Of a stretch of DNA of 38,663 nucleotides, positions 1-9,300 are shown piece after piece; the stretch's first letter is position 1, and the number at the start of each line of letters is the position of its first letter. The position numbers and the translations under genes are program-made. The notes below the pieces were generated by a model, which was not told the DNA's origin, searched no databases, and worked only from the letters and a program-made list of their open reading frames with translations. The stretch is taken from assembly GCF_031181385.1 (NCBI RefSeq), contig NZ_JAPSKV010000013.1:75321-113983 (forward strand), written 5' to 3'. Source of the DNA: Fredinandcohnia onubensis (GTDB lineage: Bacteria > Bacillota > Bacilli > Bacillales > Bacillaceae_L).

Positions 1-17
1 CGAAAGGGATGTTGTAG
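1..17 (+). CDS. hisB: C-terminal tail of imidazoleglycerol-phosphate dehydratase (partial)
   Basis: Only the last four codons (Lys-Gly-Met-Leu) and a TAG stop are in the window, in a frame that ends immediately before the hisH start. The identity rests on position, since hisB precedes hisH in Bacillus his operons, and on the short KG-M-L ending that fits HisB. The abutting stop and start suggest translational coupling. The rest of the gene lies upstream of the window. Confidence 0.55.
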
Positions 18-650
18 ATGATAGGTATAATTGATTATGGCATGGGGAATTTATACAGCGTTTCTAAGGCGCTTGAACGGATGAACTACGATTATTTCAT
101 TTCAAGTTCACCAGATGAGCTTGCTAAAGCAGACGGTCTAATTTTACCTGGTGTCGGCTCCTTTAAGGATGCAATGGGAATCTTACATGAAAAAGGATTA
201 GTCAGTTTCATTAAGGAATCTGTTGCAAAAGGGACACCACTCTTAGGCATCTGTTTAGGTATGCAGCTATTATTTGAAGAAAGTGAAGAAAATGGACTTA
301 CCCAGGGTCTTGGTTTCTTAAAAGGTAGAATTACAAAAATTCCTGGCATAACAGCGAATGGTGAAACCTACAAAGTACCTCATATGGGCTGGAATGATCT
401 TGAACTCAAAACTCCATCTCCACTTTTAAAGGACATCGAGGGTGGACACGTCTACTTCGTTCATTCCTACTTCGCAGAGACTGACAGTGAAAATGTGATC
501 GCAAGTAGCATGTATGATGTTGACGTTCCAGCTGTTGTTGGAAAAGGGAATGTGTTTGGAACCCAGTTTCATCCTGAAAAAAGCAGTGAGCTAGGATTAA
601 AAATCCTCCAAAACTACGCTGCTATCGTGGAAAAGAAGGTGACAATATGA
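18..650 (+). CDS. hisH: Imidazole glycerol phosphate synthase, glutamine amidotransferase subunit HisH
   Basis: This is the glutaminase half of IGP synthase: it releases ammonia from glutamine and channels it to HisF in the fifth step of histidine synthesis. The 210-aa protein is of normal length and is a class I (triad) amidotransferase. The nucleophile Cys79 lies in the motif GICLGMQ, and His185 and Glu187 lie in FGTQFHPEK. The N-terminal DYGMGNL motif is typical of the family. The ATG start follows directly on the preceding stop codon, with AAAGGG just upstream. The 3' end overlaps hisA by 4 nt (ATGA), as expected for a coupled operon. Confidence 0.97.
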   Translation: MIGIIDYGMGNLYSVSKALERMNYDYFISSSPDELAKADGLILPGVGSFKDAMGILHEKGLVSFIKESVAKGTPLLGICLGMQLLFEESEENGLTQGLGFLKGRITKIPGITANGETYKVPHMGWNDLELKTPSPLLKDIEGGHVYFVHSYFAETDSENVIASSMYDVDVPAVVGKGNVFGTQFHPEKSSELGLKILQNYAAIVEKKVTI

Positions 651-1381
651 GTATTTTTACAATTTACCCGGCAATCGATATGCGAGGTGGCAAATGTGTT
701 CGATTGCTACAAGGGGATTATAATAAAGAAACAGTCTATGGTGACTCTCCGTTTGATATGGCAAAAGCCTTTGCAGATGCGGGGGCTGAGTGGATCCACA
801 TGGTTGATTTAGATGGAGCAAAAGCGGGTAAACGTGTGAATGACCAGTACGTGATTGAGGTTGCCAAGAAACTTGACGCGAAAGTTCAAATCGGTGGCGG
901 AATTCGAACCGAGGAGGATGTAGCTTACTATATTGAAAATGGCGTCGACCGCGTCATTTTAGGAAGTGCGGCCATTTCAAATCCTGACTTTGTAAAGGAC
1001 ATGCTTAAGAAATACAAAGAAAAAATCGCGATAGGCATTGATGCGAAGGACGGTTATGTAGCCACTGAAGGTTGGTTAAATACATCATCTGTAAAAGCGA
1101 CCGATTTAGGTGTTGAGCTTGCGAAAGCAGGTGCACAAACGTTTATTTTTACTGATATTGCGACAGACGGCATGCTTAGTGGTCCTAACATCGACGCGGT
1201 TGCAACGCTTGCTTCTGTAACAGGAAAACAAGTCATTGCTTCTGGTGGAGTTAGTTCTATTGAAGATCTAAAAGCTCTTAGTAAGCTAGCAGATCAAGGT
1301 GTTGCTGGTGCAATTGTAGGAAAAGCCATTTATACCAACCAATTTACCGTTCAAGAGGCGTTAGAAGAGGTGAATGGCTGA
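647..1381 (+). CDS. hisA: ProFAR isomerase HisA
   Basis: Cytoplasmic isomerase that opens the ribose ring of ProFAR to give PRFAR in histidine synthesis. The 244-aa protein is a TIM barrel of the HisA/HisF family. The N-terminal [13 protein letters not shown] holds the first catalytic Asp, and [13 protein letters not shown] holds the second; the phosphate-binding GGGIR and ASGGVSS loops are both present. It overlaps hisH by 4 nt, and its TGA shares one base with the hisF ATG, so the four his genes form a tight transcription unit. Confidence 0.97.
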   Translation: MSIFTIYPAIDMRGGKCVRLLQGDYNKETVYGDSPFDMAKAFADAGAEWIHMVDLDGAKAGKRVNDQYVIEVAKKLDAKVQIGGGIRTEEDVAYYIENGVDRVILGSAAISNPDFVKDMLKKYKEKIAIGIDAKDGYVATEGWLNTSSVKATDLGVELAKAGAQTFIFTDIATDGMLSGPNIDAVATLASVTGKQVIASGGVSSIEDLKALSKLADQGVAGAIVGKAIYTNQFTVQEALEEVNG

Positions 1382-2139
1382 TGATCACAAAACGTATTAT
1401 TCCATGTTTGGACGTAAAAGATGGTCGCGTTGTGAAAGGCATTCAATTTGTTGGACTACGTGATGCAGGGGACCCTGTTGAACTTGCAAAATTCTATGAT
1501 TCAGAAGGTGCAGATGAACTCGTATTCCTAGATATTTCGGCCTCACATGAAGGTCGCAAAACGATGGTTGAGGTTGTCGAAAAAGTGGCCGCAGAACTTG
1601 CGATTCCTTTTACAGTTGGAGGAGGAATTAATTCCTTAGAGGATATGAAAAAAATCCTTCGTGCCGGTGCTGACAAGGTTTCACTTAATACGGCAGCTGT
1701 GACAAATCCTGACTTAATTAAGGAAGGCGCTGATTTCTTTGGCTCTCAATGTATCGTCGTAGCGATCGACGCAAAATTCGATGAGGAACTTAGTAGTTGG
1801 AGAGTTTACACTCATGGCGGACGTAAAGCAACTGAGTGGGAGGTTGTCTCTTGGGCGAAGGAAGCAATCAAGCTCGGTGCTGGTGAGATATTATTAACTA
1901 GCATGGACGATGACGGTAGCAAGGATGGTTTTAATCTTGAATTAACCAGACGTGTGAGTGAGGCAGTTACTGTGCCTGTCATCGCATCAGGCGGCGCTGG
2001 AAATGCGGAACATTTTGCTCAAGCATTCAAAGAAGGTAAAGCAGACGCTGCATTAGCGGCAAGTATTTTTCACTACAAAGAAACTTCCGTAAAAGAAGTT
2101 AAAACTTATTTAAAAGAGAAAGGAGTCAATGTCCGATGA
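1381..2139 (+). CDS. hisF: Imidazole glycerol phosphate synthase, cyclase subunit HisF
   Basis: The cyclase half of IGP synthase, which uses ammonia from HisH to convert PRFAR into IGP and AICAR. The 252-aa TIM barrel starts with the typical [17 protein letters not shown], which carries the first catalytic Asp. It also has VGGGI near residue 80, [12 protein letters not shown] with the second catalytic Asp, and ASGGAG. It starts inside the hisA stop (1-nt overlap) and overlaps hisI by 4 nt. Nothing is unusual in length or motifs. Confidence 0.97.
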   Translation: MITKRIIPCLDVKDGRVVKGIQFVGLRDAGDPVELAKFYDSEGADELVFLDISASHEGRKTMVEVVEKVAAELAIPFTVGGGINSLEDMKKILRAGADKVSLNTAAVTNPDLIKEGADFFGSQCIVVAIDAKFDEELSSWRVYTHGGRKATEWEVVSWAKEAIKLGAGEILLTSMDDDGSKDGFNLELTRRVSEAVTVPVIASGGAGNAEHFAQAFKEGKADAALAASIFHYKETSVKEVKTYLKEKGVNVR

Positions 2140-2756
2140 ACACACCAGACATTAAATTTGACGAAAAAGGACTTGCTCCAGCCATTGTTCAGGATGCAGT
2201 AAGCAAAGAGGTATTAACACTTGCTTATATGAATGAAGAATCTTTACGCAAATCTATTGAAACGCGTGAAACTTGGTTTTATAGCCGCTCCCGCCAGGAG
2301 CTTTGGCACAAAGGGGAAACCTCAGGTAATACTCAAAAAATAGTGGATATCAAATATGATTGTGATCAGGATGCCATCCTTGTTTTGGTAGAGCCAGCAG
2401 GCCCAGCTTGCCACACAGGAAGCTATTCTTGCTTCAACGAATCAGTTCTAGGAGAAGCAAAAGAAGTGTCTTCCGACCGTTTTGCAATACTTAATGAGCT
2501 TGAAGAAGTTATTGCTAAGCGTGAAGCCGAAATGCCTGAGGGCGCTTATACTACATACTTATTTGATAAAGGGGTAGATAAGATTCTAAAAAAAGTCGGT
2601 GAAGAAGCTTCAGAGGTCATTATTGCGGCGAAAAACCGCGATCACGAAGAACTTAAGTGGGAAGCAGCAGACTTAATTTATCACTTGCTTGTTTTACTTC
2701 GTGAACAAAAGCTTCCACTTGATGAAGTATTATCAGTGCTTCAAAAAAGAAGATAA
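2136..2756 (+). CDS. hisI: Bifunctional phosphoribosyl-AMP cyclohydrolase / phosphoribosyl-ATP pyrophosphohydrolase
   Basis: Fused HisI-HisE enzyme for the second and third steps of histidine synthesis. The N-terminal half (about residues 1-110) is the cyclohydrolase, with [20 protein letters not shown] and the metal-binding segment with Cys around CDQDA and [11 protein letters not shown]. The C-terminal half (about 115-205) is the MazG-like HisE domain, with [15 protein letters not shown] and an [12 protein letters not shown] helix. The length, 206 aa, is normal for the Bacillus fusion. This is the last gene of the his operon; a hairpin follows directly. Confidence 0.96.
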   Translation: MNTPDIKFDEKGLAPAIVQDAVSKEVLTLAYMNEESLRKSIETRETWFYSRSRQELWHKGETSGNTQKIVDIKYDCDQDAILVLVEPAGPACHTGSYSCFNESVLGEAKEVSSDRFAILNELEEVIAKREAEMPEGAYTTYLFDKGVDKILKKVGEEASEVIIAAKNRDHEELKWEAADLIYHLLVLLREQKLPLDEVLSVLQKRR

Positions 2757-2764
2757 AAATGTCA

Positions 2765-2796
2765 AAGGTGCTTATCCACAGATGAGCACCTTCTTT
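2765..2796 (+). terminator. Likely terminator of the his operon
   Basis: Arms AAGGTGCT (2765-2772) and AGCACCTT (2785-2792) pair perfectly over 8 bp around a 12-nt loop, and CTTT follows. The T-run is short, so termination may be partial. The loop contains a perfect DnaA box (2772-2780). Confidence 0.6.
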
Positions 2797-2955
2797 AATG
2801 CCTTACTATACTGGATTGTGTATTATTTATCCACGATATCCACATTATCCACAAATGTACTTAGATTAATGTGCATATGTTCACTCAATTCAGCAGACAC
2901 GCTACTTTATTCACAAAAAGTGGAATGGTTGTCCACATTATTCACATTACCCACA
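2772..2955 (+). promoter_or_regulatory. DnaA-box cluster (eight 9-mers, all in one orientation)
   Basis: Eight copies of TTATNCACA or one-mismatch versions lie in 184 bp. Perfect to the consensus: 2772-2780 TTATCCACA, 2845-2853 TTATCCACA, 2907-2915 TTATTCACA, 2938-2946 TTATTCACA. One mismatch: 2827-2835 TTATCCACG, 2836-2844 ATATCCACA, 2929-2937 TTGTCCACA, 2947-2955 TTACCCACA. Boxes 2827-2853 and 2929-2955 are two head-to-tail triplets with no spacer between 9-mers. Non-oriC DnaA-box clusters are known in Bacillus and can titrate DnaA. No convincing gene lies in 2757-3084; reading frames there run through these repeats. Confidence 0.75.
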
Positions 2956-3027
2956 AATTACCACTCATACTTTCTCTAAAAGTTTTTCCCTTTTACCCAA
3001 GCACCCCTATGTGTCAAGGATTATATA

Positions 3028-3036
3028 TGTTATACT
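3028..3036 (+). promoter_or_regulatory. Possible extended -10 promoter for the TPR gene
   Basis: TG-T-TATACT forms an extended -10 element 49 bp before the start of the TPR gene. No good -35 hexamer is seen 17 bp upstream, so this is a weak call. It lies 73 bp after the last DnaA-like box, so DnaA binding could affect it. Confidence 0.35.
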
Positions 3037-3084
3037 ACGTTGGGAAATATGTTTAAAAAGCAGTATTTATAGTGGAGGACCCCG

Positions 3085-4575
3085 ATGGAAAAACAAAACA
3101 GAAAAGAAAGTCAGCATAGTTCAAAGGTAATTCCGTTTATCCAGACGGGAGAATATTATTTTAAAAAAGGACTAAAGGCGTATCGCCAGCATGATATATA
3201 TAAATCCATAAAACATTTTAAACGAGCAATTCAGCTTGAACCAAAAGAGCCGATGTTCTTATGTCAATTATCAGTAGCGTTAACGGAAATTGGCGATTAC
3301 ATCCTATCTAATCAATATCTTACACAAATAATGGAAGATCCAAATTTCGATATGCCAGAGTGTTTTTATTTCATGGCCAATAATTATGCCCATTTAGGTT
3401 TGTTCCAAGAAGCGGGCAAACATGCACAAGCCTATTTAGATCGAGAGCCAGATGGAGACTTTTCGGAGGATGCTGAGGATTTGCTTGATTTATTGCTCCT
3501 TGAGGAAGTAGACTTTGAAGATTCAGCTAACCAACAGGATGAACTCATCGTCATGCAGGAACAAGCCCGTGATTTCCTTGAAACAGGAAGGTTGGACGAA
3601 GCGGTGACCCTTTTAAAGGAAATCATTCGCGAATATCCGGAATTTTGGTCCGCGTATAATAATTTAGCACTTGCGTATTTTTATTCTGGTGATGTGGAGA
3701 ATGCATCTGAGATCCTCGATGAGGTTTTGAGTAAAAATCCTGGCAATCTTCATGCACTTTGCAACTCATTGGTATTTCTATATTATCAACGAAAAAATCA
3801 ACAGGTAAAAGAGCTAACAAAACGATTAGCACTGATTCATCCGATTCTTTCGGAACATCGCTATAAGCTAGGTGCCACATTTGGGTTGGTCGGAAGACAT
3901 GATCTCGCTTATAAATGGTTGCGAAGTCTACAACGTAGCGGGTTTGAAGGAGACGAAACCTTCTATTATTGGCTTTCTCATTCTGCTTATTTTACAGAGC
4001 ATCATGACGTTGCCCAAAATGCATGGAAGCGGGTGCTTGAAGAAAATCCAAGTAAAAAGGGTTCAGCCCCATGGGAATCCGACCGTACAAAATCCATTAG
4101 TGATGTATTGGACCGTTGGTTAACAGGTGATTTTATCGAGGAACGCCTATATGGTTTATTTTTAGCAAGTAAGACAAATTCTTCTCTTGCCCGCAAGGAT
4201 ATTAAACATATACAATTCCATGCGACCCTTGAACAAGAATTTGCAAACTATGTACTAAGTAAAAAGAAAAAGACAGGAAACATTCCGACCTATATCATTG
4301 ATGGATATAATATTGCAGACACTTTATTTACAAAAAATAAACATGACGATTCTGCAAATGAGGAACTCTATTTAACATGGTTAATGATTTACGATGAAGC
4401 GGTTAAGCGTCAATTCAATGTGTCAAACTGGCAAGCATGGGCTGCAGCAACTGAATACATCTGGCGTAACCACGGATCGCGGACGATAACCCAACAACAG
4501 GTTGCGGCGAAATATAATATTTCCAAAACAACAGTGATGAAGTATGTAAAATTTGTTAAAGAACTCTTACAATGA
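3085..4575 (+). CDS. TPR-repeat protein with C-terminal helix-turn-helix-like segment (YvcD-like)
   Basis: A soluble protein of 496 aa with no signal peptide. Tetratricopeptide-type repeats are visible around residues 22-125 (for example YRQHDIYKSIKHFKRAIQLEPKEP) and 150-330 (YPEFWSAYNNLALAYFYSGDVENASEILDE). The last 100 residues differ: they contain PTYIIDGYNIADTLF and end in a segment (QQQVAAKYNISKTTVMKYVKFVKELL) that reads as a helix-turn-helix. The place between hisI and trxB matches B. subtilis yvcD as I recall it. The ATG follows AGTGGAGG with normal spacing. TPRs suggest a protein-protein role; no biochemical function can be assigned. Confidence 0.85.
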   Translation: MEKQNRKESQHSSKVIPFIQTGEYYFKKGLKAYRQHDIYKSIKHFKRAIQLEPKEPMFLCQLSVALTEIGDYILSNQYLTQIMEDPNFDMPECFYFMANNYAHLGLFQEAGKHAQAYLDREPDGDFSEDAEDLLDLLLLEEVDFEDSANQQDELIVMQEQARDFLETGRLDEAVTLLKEIIREYPEFWSAYNNLALAYFYSGDVENASEILDEVLSKNPGNLHALCNSLVFLYYQRKNQQVKELTKRLALIHPILSEHRYKLGATFGLVGRHDLAYKWLRSLQRSGFEGDETFYYWLSHSAYFTEHHDVAQNAWKRVLEENPSKKGSAPWESDRTKSISDVLDRWLTGDFIEERLYGLFLASKTNSSLARKDIKHIQFHATLEQEFANYVLSKKKKTGNIPTYIIDGYNIADTLFTKNKHDDSANEELYLTWLMIYDEAVKRQFNVSNWQAWAAATEYIWRNHGSRTITQQQVAAKYNISKTTVMKYVKFVKELLQ

Positions 4576-4631
4576 GCATATTAATAGCGGATTTTGTCAG
4601 GTTTTTATAGGATAGGGGTAGGAGATACTAA

Positions 4632-5621
<990 letters not shown>

Positions 5622-5631
5622 ATTAGAGAAG

Positions 5632-5656
5632 CACCTCCAACGTGGAGGTGTTTTTT
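5632..5656 (+). terminator. trxB terminator
   Basis: CACCTCC (5632-5638) and GGAGGTG (5644-5650) pair around a 5-nt loop and are followed by six T. It sits 11 nt after the trxB stop and 27 nt before the next start. Confidence 0.92.
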
Positions 5657-5682
5657 AATGAATTTAAGGTGGTGGCATTCGT

Positions 5683-6246
5683 ATGATCGATTTACATGTT
5701 AAACCGACAATCGTCGGAGCAAAAACCATTCTTAGACCATTTATAATGGATGAGGATTTCCCGTACATAGAAGAATGTTTAAAAGATCCTATCGTAATTA
5801 AATATACGGGTAGCACGTCGGGATATGAAAGAGATAAAACTCTTCTGTGGTACCGAACGAGAAATGAACAGGAAGATCGTTTAGATCTTGCAGTTGTTGA
5901 TAAGGGGAATCGAGTCTTAGTAGGTGAAGTGGTGGTCAATCTTTACGATGAAAAAACACATAGCATGAATTTTAGAATTCTGATTGGCCCAAATGGTAGA
6001 GATAAAGGAATCGGAACAGAAGCAACTCAGCTTATGGTTGATTATGTATTTCAAAACACTGACCTTAACCAACTAACCCTTAGTGTTTTTGATTTTAACC
6101 CGAGAGCCAAAACAGTTTATGAAAAAGTGGGGTTTATTACCGACAGTGTAGACAAAGATGACTTAGAGTTTGAAGGAGAATGGATTGACTCCATCAACAT
6201 GAAACTAACAAGAGCGGATTGGGAGAAGAAACGGTCGGTTAATTAA
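5683..6246 (+). CDS. GNAT-family N-acetyltransferase (RimJ/RimL type)
   Basis: A 187-aa single-domain protein. The fold is indicated by the order of motifs: an opening TILRPFIMDEDFPYIEE typical of RimJ/RimL-like enzymes, a central FRILIGPNGRDKGIGTEATQLMVDYVF carrying the acetyl-CoA-binding R/Q-x-x-G-x-G/A loop (here GRDKGIG), and a C-terminal LTLSVFDFNPRAKTVYEKVGF. The acceptor cannot be read from sequence. It stands between two strong terminators, with AAGGTGGTGG just before its ATG, and no obvious promoter is seen in the short gap, so it may live on read-through from trxB. A polyamine acceptor is possible but is only inferred from the adjacent island. Confidence 0.85.
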   Translation: MIDLHVKPTIVGAKTILRPFIMDEDFPYIEECLKDPIVIKYTGSTSGYERDKTLLWYRTRNEQEDRLDLAVVDKGNRVLVGEVVVNLYDEKTHSMNFRILIGPNGRDKGIGTEATQLMVDYVFQNTDLNQLTLSVFDFNPRAKTVYEKVGFITDSVDKDDLEFEGEWIDSINMKLTRADWEKKRSVN

Positions 6247-6260
6247 ATAAATTTAGTATG

Positions 6261-6290
6261 AAAGTGCGAGAGGATGCTCTCGCACTTTTT
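6261..6290 (+). terminator. Terminator after the GNAT gene
   Basis: AAAGTGCGAGAG (6261-6272) and CTCTCGCACTTT (6277-6288) form a perfect 12-bp stem with a GATG loop, ending in a T-run. It separates the housekeeping block from the polyamine island. Confidence 0.93.
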
Positions 6291-6380
6291 ATGCTTTTTT
6301 CAAAATTTAATAATCCTAAAACGAGCTACAAAATAGCATCATCCAAACAGTGACCGAGCTATAATTATTATTTTAAATTT

Positions 6381-6396
6381 TGGCACGGTATTTGCA
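6381..6396 (+). promoter_or_regulatory. Sigma-54 (-24/-12) promoter of the amidohydrolase-potD unit
   Basis: TGGCAC-GGTAT-TTGCA matches the -24/-12 consensus TGGCAC-N5-TTGCW exactly. The expected start site is near 6408, leaving a leader of about 87 nt. I do not see the palindrome found at the three other island loci within the 200 bp upstream. Confidence 0.88.
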
Positions 6397-6494
6397 TAAC
6401 TAATTCACGATGGATTTGGTATGTCAAAGGGGGAGAATACAAAAAAATATATAGTTATGAAGTGTCACTTGCCATTTTTGAGGAGGGATAGGGC

Positions 6495-8135
6495 TTGTAC
6501 GCAGATATTATCATTCATGGAAATGCAATATTCACGGGAAATGATTCTAGTCCAATACAGGGAGTAGTTATTATCAAGGACGATAGAATCTTAGAAGTTG
6601 GCGAAATTGTAAATGTGAACGACTATATTTGCCCTGAGACAAAGGTCATTCATGCAGAAGATAAGCTTGTTTTACCTGGTTTTCATGACTTTCATCTTCA
6701 TCTTGTTTTAGGGAGTATGTTTAGCGAATTCACAACACTAACAGAATGTACCTCAGAGGAAGAGGCTGCTCAAAAAATGTACCATTATGCACAGGAGAAT
6801 CCAGATGATCTTTGGGTGTTAGGATTTGGCTGGCATCATGTAAGATGGCCGGAGAAAAAGACGCCTACCCGGCATACACTTGATCAACTCATTCCCAATC
6901 GTCCAGTGTTCCTTTTGAACGAGGAAGCGCATAGTGCATGGGTGAACTCTAAAGCTTTGAAACTTTTAAACATTACGAAAGAAACTCAAGACCCACCATT
7001 TGGTTTAATTGAAAAAGATGAGAATGGGGAACCAACTGGATTTTTGTATGAAACAGCTGTTAAGCTTGTTGCCGAAATTGCCTATCAATTCTCAGAGAAT
7101 AAACAGCGTAAATTAATGGATGCTTTTTTGAAAAGGACTGCTTTCAATGGAATTACATCTGTAAGTGATATGCTTCCACTGCCTGGCTTTGAATTAGGTT
7201 CTCCATCCTTTTATGCAACATATGAAAAAGAAGGAAAATTAACTACTAGAATCCACTTTTTATCCGCCCTCGATGGGGACTTATCAAAGGCGAGGGCCTA
7301 CAGAGAACAATATCAATCTGATAAATTACAGTTTTCCGGACTAAAACAATTTATTGACGGTGTTCCGAATACGTATACGGGTTACTTAATTGAGCCTTAT
7401 ACAGACCGACCGGATACAAGAGGTGGCATTTTATTTAATCAAGCAACGTATATGAAGTGGATAAACGAAGCCGATAAGGAAGGGTTTCGCATTCGACTAC
7501 ACGCATGTGGGGATGGAGCAGTTCGATTTGGGCTAGATTGTTTCGAGGGAGCACAGAAGCAAAATGGAAAGCGGGATTCAAGACATACAATTGAACACAT
7601 CGAGGTCATTCATCCTGATGATATTAACCGATTTGTAGAGCTCCAGGTCATTGCGTCCATACAACCAGAGCACATGAGTGCTGAATCAATGGAAGGGCAT
7701 ACATATCTTGAACGATTGGGGCCAGAACGTTCGAGGTACACATGGCCAATTGGTTCCTTGAAGAATAGTGGCGCATCCATTGCTTTTAGCAGTGACTATC
7801 CGGTTGTTGATATGAACCCACTGCTTGAAGTTTTTCGCGCCGTAACAAGAAGAAATGCAGATGGAACACCAGAAGATGGTTGGAATCCACAAGAAAAAAT
7901 AACACTTGCAGAAGCGCTGCAGTTCTATACAAAGGCACCTGCCTATGGGAATTTTCGGGAGCATGATTTAGGAACTCTTGAGTCTGGAAAAAAAGCAGAC
8001 GTGGTCATCTTGGATCGTAATCTATTTTCAGTTGATGTGGTTGAGATTTTAGAAGCAAAGGTTGAGATGACCATTATGGACGGAAATATCGTTTACACAA
8101 GGGAGCAAACAAAAAAGTTGGAGGGGGCAATATGA
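6495..8135 (+). CDS. YtcJ-type metal-dependent amidohydrolase (amidohydrolase_3 family)
   Basis: A 546-aa cytoplasmic protein of the amidohydrolase superfamily, close to YtcJ-like proteins and N-substituted formamide deformylase relatives. The metal-binding HxH is His67-Leu-His69 in PGFHDFHLHL. Other superfamily landmarks follow: RLHACGDGAV, TIEHIEVIHPDD and SSDYPVVDMNP with the terminal Asp. The C-terminal LESGKKADVVILDRN is the usual beta-sandwich return. It starts with TTG after AGGAGGG; its N-terminus, YADIIIHGNAIFTGN, matches the family. Its stop directly abuts the potD start, so it is probably translationally coupled to a polyamine-binding protein. That suggests an N-substituted or acylated amine substrate, but this is inference. 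Confidence 0.85.
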   Translation: MYADIIIHGNAIFTGNDSSPIQGVVIIKDDRILEVGEIVNVNDYICPETKVIHAEDKLVLPGFHDFHLHLVLGSMFSEFTTLTECTSEEEAAQKMYHYAQENPDDLWVLGFGWHHVRWPEKKTPTRHTLDQLIPNRPVFLLNEEAHSAWVNSKALKLLNITKETQDPPFGLIEKDENGEPTGFLYETAVKLVAEIAYQFSENKQRKLMDAFLKRTAFNGITSVSDMLPLPGFELGSPSFYATYEKEGKLTTRIHFLSALDGDLSKARAYREQYQSDKLQFSGLKQFIDGVPNTYTGYLIEPYTDRPDTRGGILFNQATYMKWINEADKEGFRIRLHACGDGAVRFGLDCFEGAQKQNGKRDSRHTIEHIEVIHPDDINRFVELQVIASIQPEHMSAESMEGHTYLERLGPERSRYTWPIGSLKNSGASIAFSSDYPVVDMNPLLEVFRAVTRRNADGTPEDGWNPQEKITLAEALQFYTKAPAYGNFREHDLGTLESGKKADVVILDRNLFSVDVVEILEAKVEMTIMDGNIVYTREQTKKLEGAI

Positions 8136-9203
8136 ATGTATAGGAAAACAAAAATATTCGTAATTGCATTCATTTTATTGACGATGACATTTTTATCAGC
8201 GTGTGGGGGAAATGAAGCGGGAGGTGCTAAACAATCAGATGAAAAGGTATTAAATTTATTTAACTGGGCGGAGTATTTACCACAAGAAGTAATTCAGCAA
8301 TTTGAAGAGGAAACGGGAATAAAAGTAAATTACGATGCGTACTCAAGTAACGAGGAAATGATGGCGAAATTACAAGCGGGAAATACACAATATGATATTG
8401 CAGTGGCCACAACATTTTTCGTTGATATCTTGTTAAAACAGGATTTAATTCAAAAAATAAATAAAGAAAATATCCCAAATGTTAAAAATTTAGAACCTAA
8501 ATTTACTTCAGCAGAATTTGATAAAGATGGCGACTATTTCATTCCATATCTGTGGGGTTCTGGTGTTCTATTTCAAAATACCGATCTCGTTGATTTTGAG
8601 ATAAAAGGCTATAAGGACCTTTTTAGACCTGAGCTAAAGGATAAAATCGTCTTACCTGATGACCAACGTGGTGTAATCGGGTTAGCCTTACAAATGCTTG
8701 GCTACTCCATGAATACAACGGATGAAAAAGAATTAGAAGAAGCGAAAGAAAAGCTTCTAGAGCTTCGTTCAAATATAAGAGCATTTAATACAGAACCAAA
8801 AACAATGATGATTGCTGGGGATGTTGCAGCAGGAATGGCGTGGACAGCTGAAGTATTTAATGCACAGAAAGAAAATCCAGCTATTGTTCCGATTATTCCT
8901 GAAGAAGGTCTCATGGTTTTCCATGATAATTTTGTCATTCCAAAAGGTGCACCACATCTTGCTAATGCAGAAAAGTTTATTGATTTCTTACTTCGACCTG
9001 AAATTAGTAAAATCATTTCGACAACCTATCCGTATGGGAATCCGAATATGGAAGCGTATAAATTGTTACCGGAGGATTTAAAAAATAATAAAGTTGTATA
9101 TCCAGACCTAGACCAAGTTACTAATGTTCAACAGGCGCTTGATATAGGGGAAGCAACACAATTGTATGACCGTATCTATAGTGAATTAAAGGCTGGTAAC
9201 TAG
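8136..9203 (+). CDS. potD: Spermidine/putrescine-binding lipoprotein PotD, copy 1
   Basis: Extracytoplasmic substrate-binding lipoprotein of a polyamine ABC importer. The signal peptide is clear: Arg/Lys near the N-terminus, a hydrophobic stretch of residues 7-19, and the lipobox LSAC with Cys23. The mature part has the PotD-type NLFNWAEYLPQEVIQQFEEETGI, YSSNEEMMAKLQAGN and the C-terminal STTYPYGNPN. The length, 355 aa, is normal. The ATG follows the preceding stop with no gap, and GGAGGGGG lies within the preceding gene. A second, clearly related PotD is at 18103-19161. The permease and ATPase genes are separate units downstream. Confidence 0.93.
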   Translation: MYRKTKIFVIAFILLTMTFLSACGGNEAGGAKQSDEKVLNLFNWAEYLPQEVIQQFEEETGIKVNYDAYSSNEEMMAKLQAGNTQYDIAVATTFFVDILLKQDLIQKINKENIPNVKNLEPKFTSAEFDKDGDYFIPYLWGSGVLFQNTDLVDFEIKGYKDLFRPELKDKIVLPDDQRGVIGLALQMLGYSMNTTDEKELEEAKEKLLELRSNIRAFNTEPKTMMIAGDVAAGMAWTAEVFNAQKENPAIVPIIPEEGLMVFHDNFVIPKGAPHLANAEKFIDFLLRPEISKIISTTYPYGNPNMEAYKLLPEDLKNNKVVYPDLDQVTNVQQALDIGEATQLYDRIYSELKAGN

Positions 9204-9207
9204 GATA

Positions 9208-9241
9208 AAAAAGGTGGGCTCGTAAGTGGGTCTACCTTTTT
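9208..9241 (+). terminator. potD terminator, overlapping the next promoter
   Basis: An A-rich left arm running into AAGGTGGGCTC pairs with GGGTCTACCTT (three wobble pairs) and is followed by TTT. The last T is also the first base of the -24 element of the next sigma-54 promoter. Confidence 0.8.
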
Positions 9242-9256
9242 GGCATGTTTTTTGCA
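9241..9256 (+). promoter_or_regulatory. Sigma-54 promoter of potA
   Basis: TGGCAT-GTTTT-TTGCA has the invariant GG and GC at correct spacing. The expected start is near 9268, about 33 nt before the potA ATG. It begins within the T-run of the upstream terminator. Confidence 0.85.
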
Positions 9257-9300
9257 TCTAAAATCTTACAAAGGGAAACTACAAGGGGGAAGATAAAGTA

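Noticed and set aside
2689-3056. Two overlapping open frames (96 and 61 codons) after hisI
   Set aside because: They run through the DnaA-box repeats and hairpin, have no ribosome sites, and give low-complexity Cys/Tyr/His-rich products.
6393-6407. TGCATAACTAATTCA, two mismatches from the operator core
   Set aside because: It overlaps the -12 box and start region of the promoter, where an activator enhancer would not normally lie, and it lacks the outer arms.
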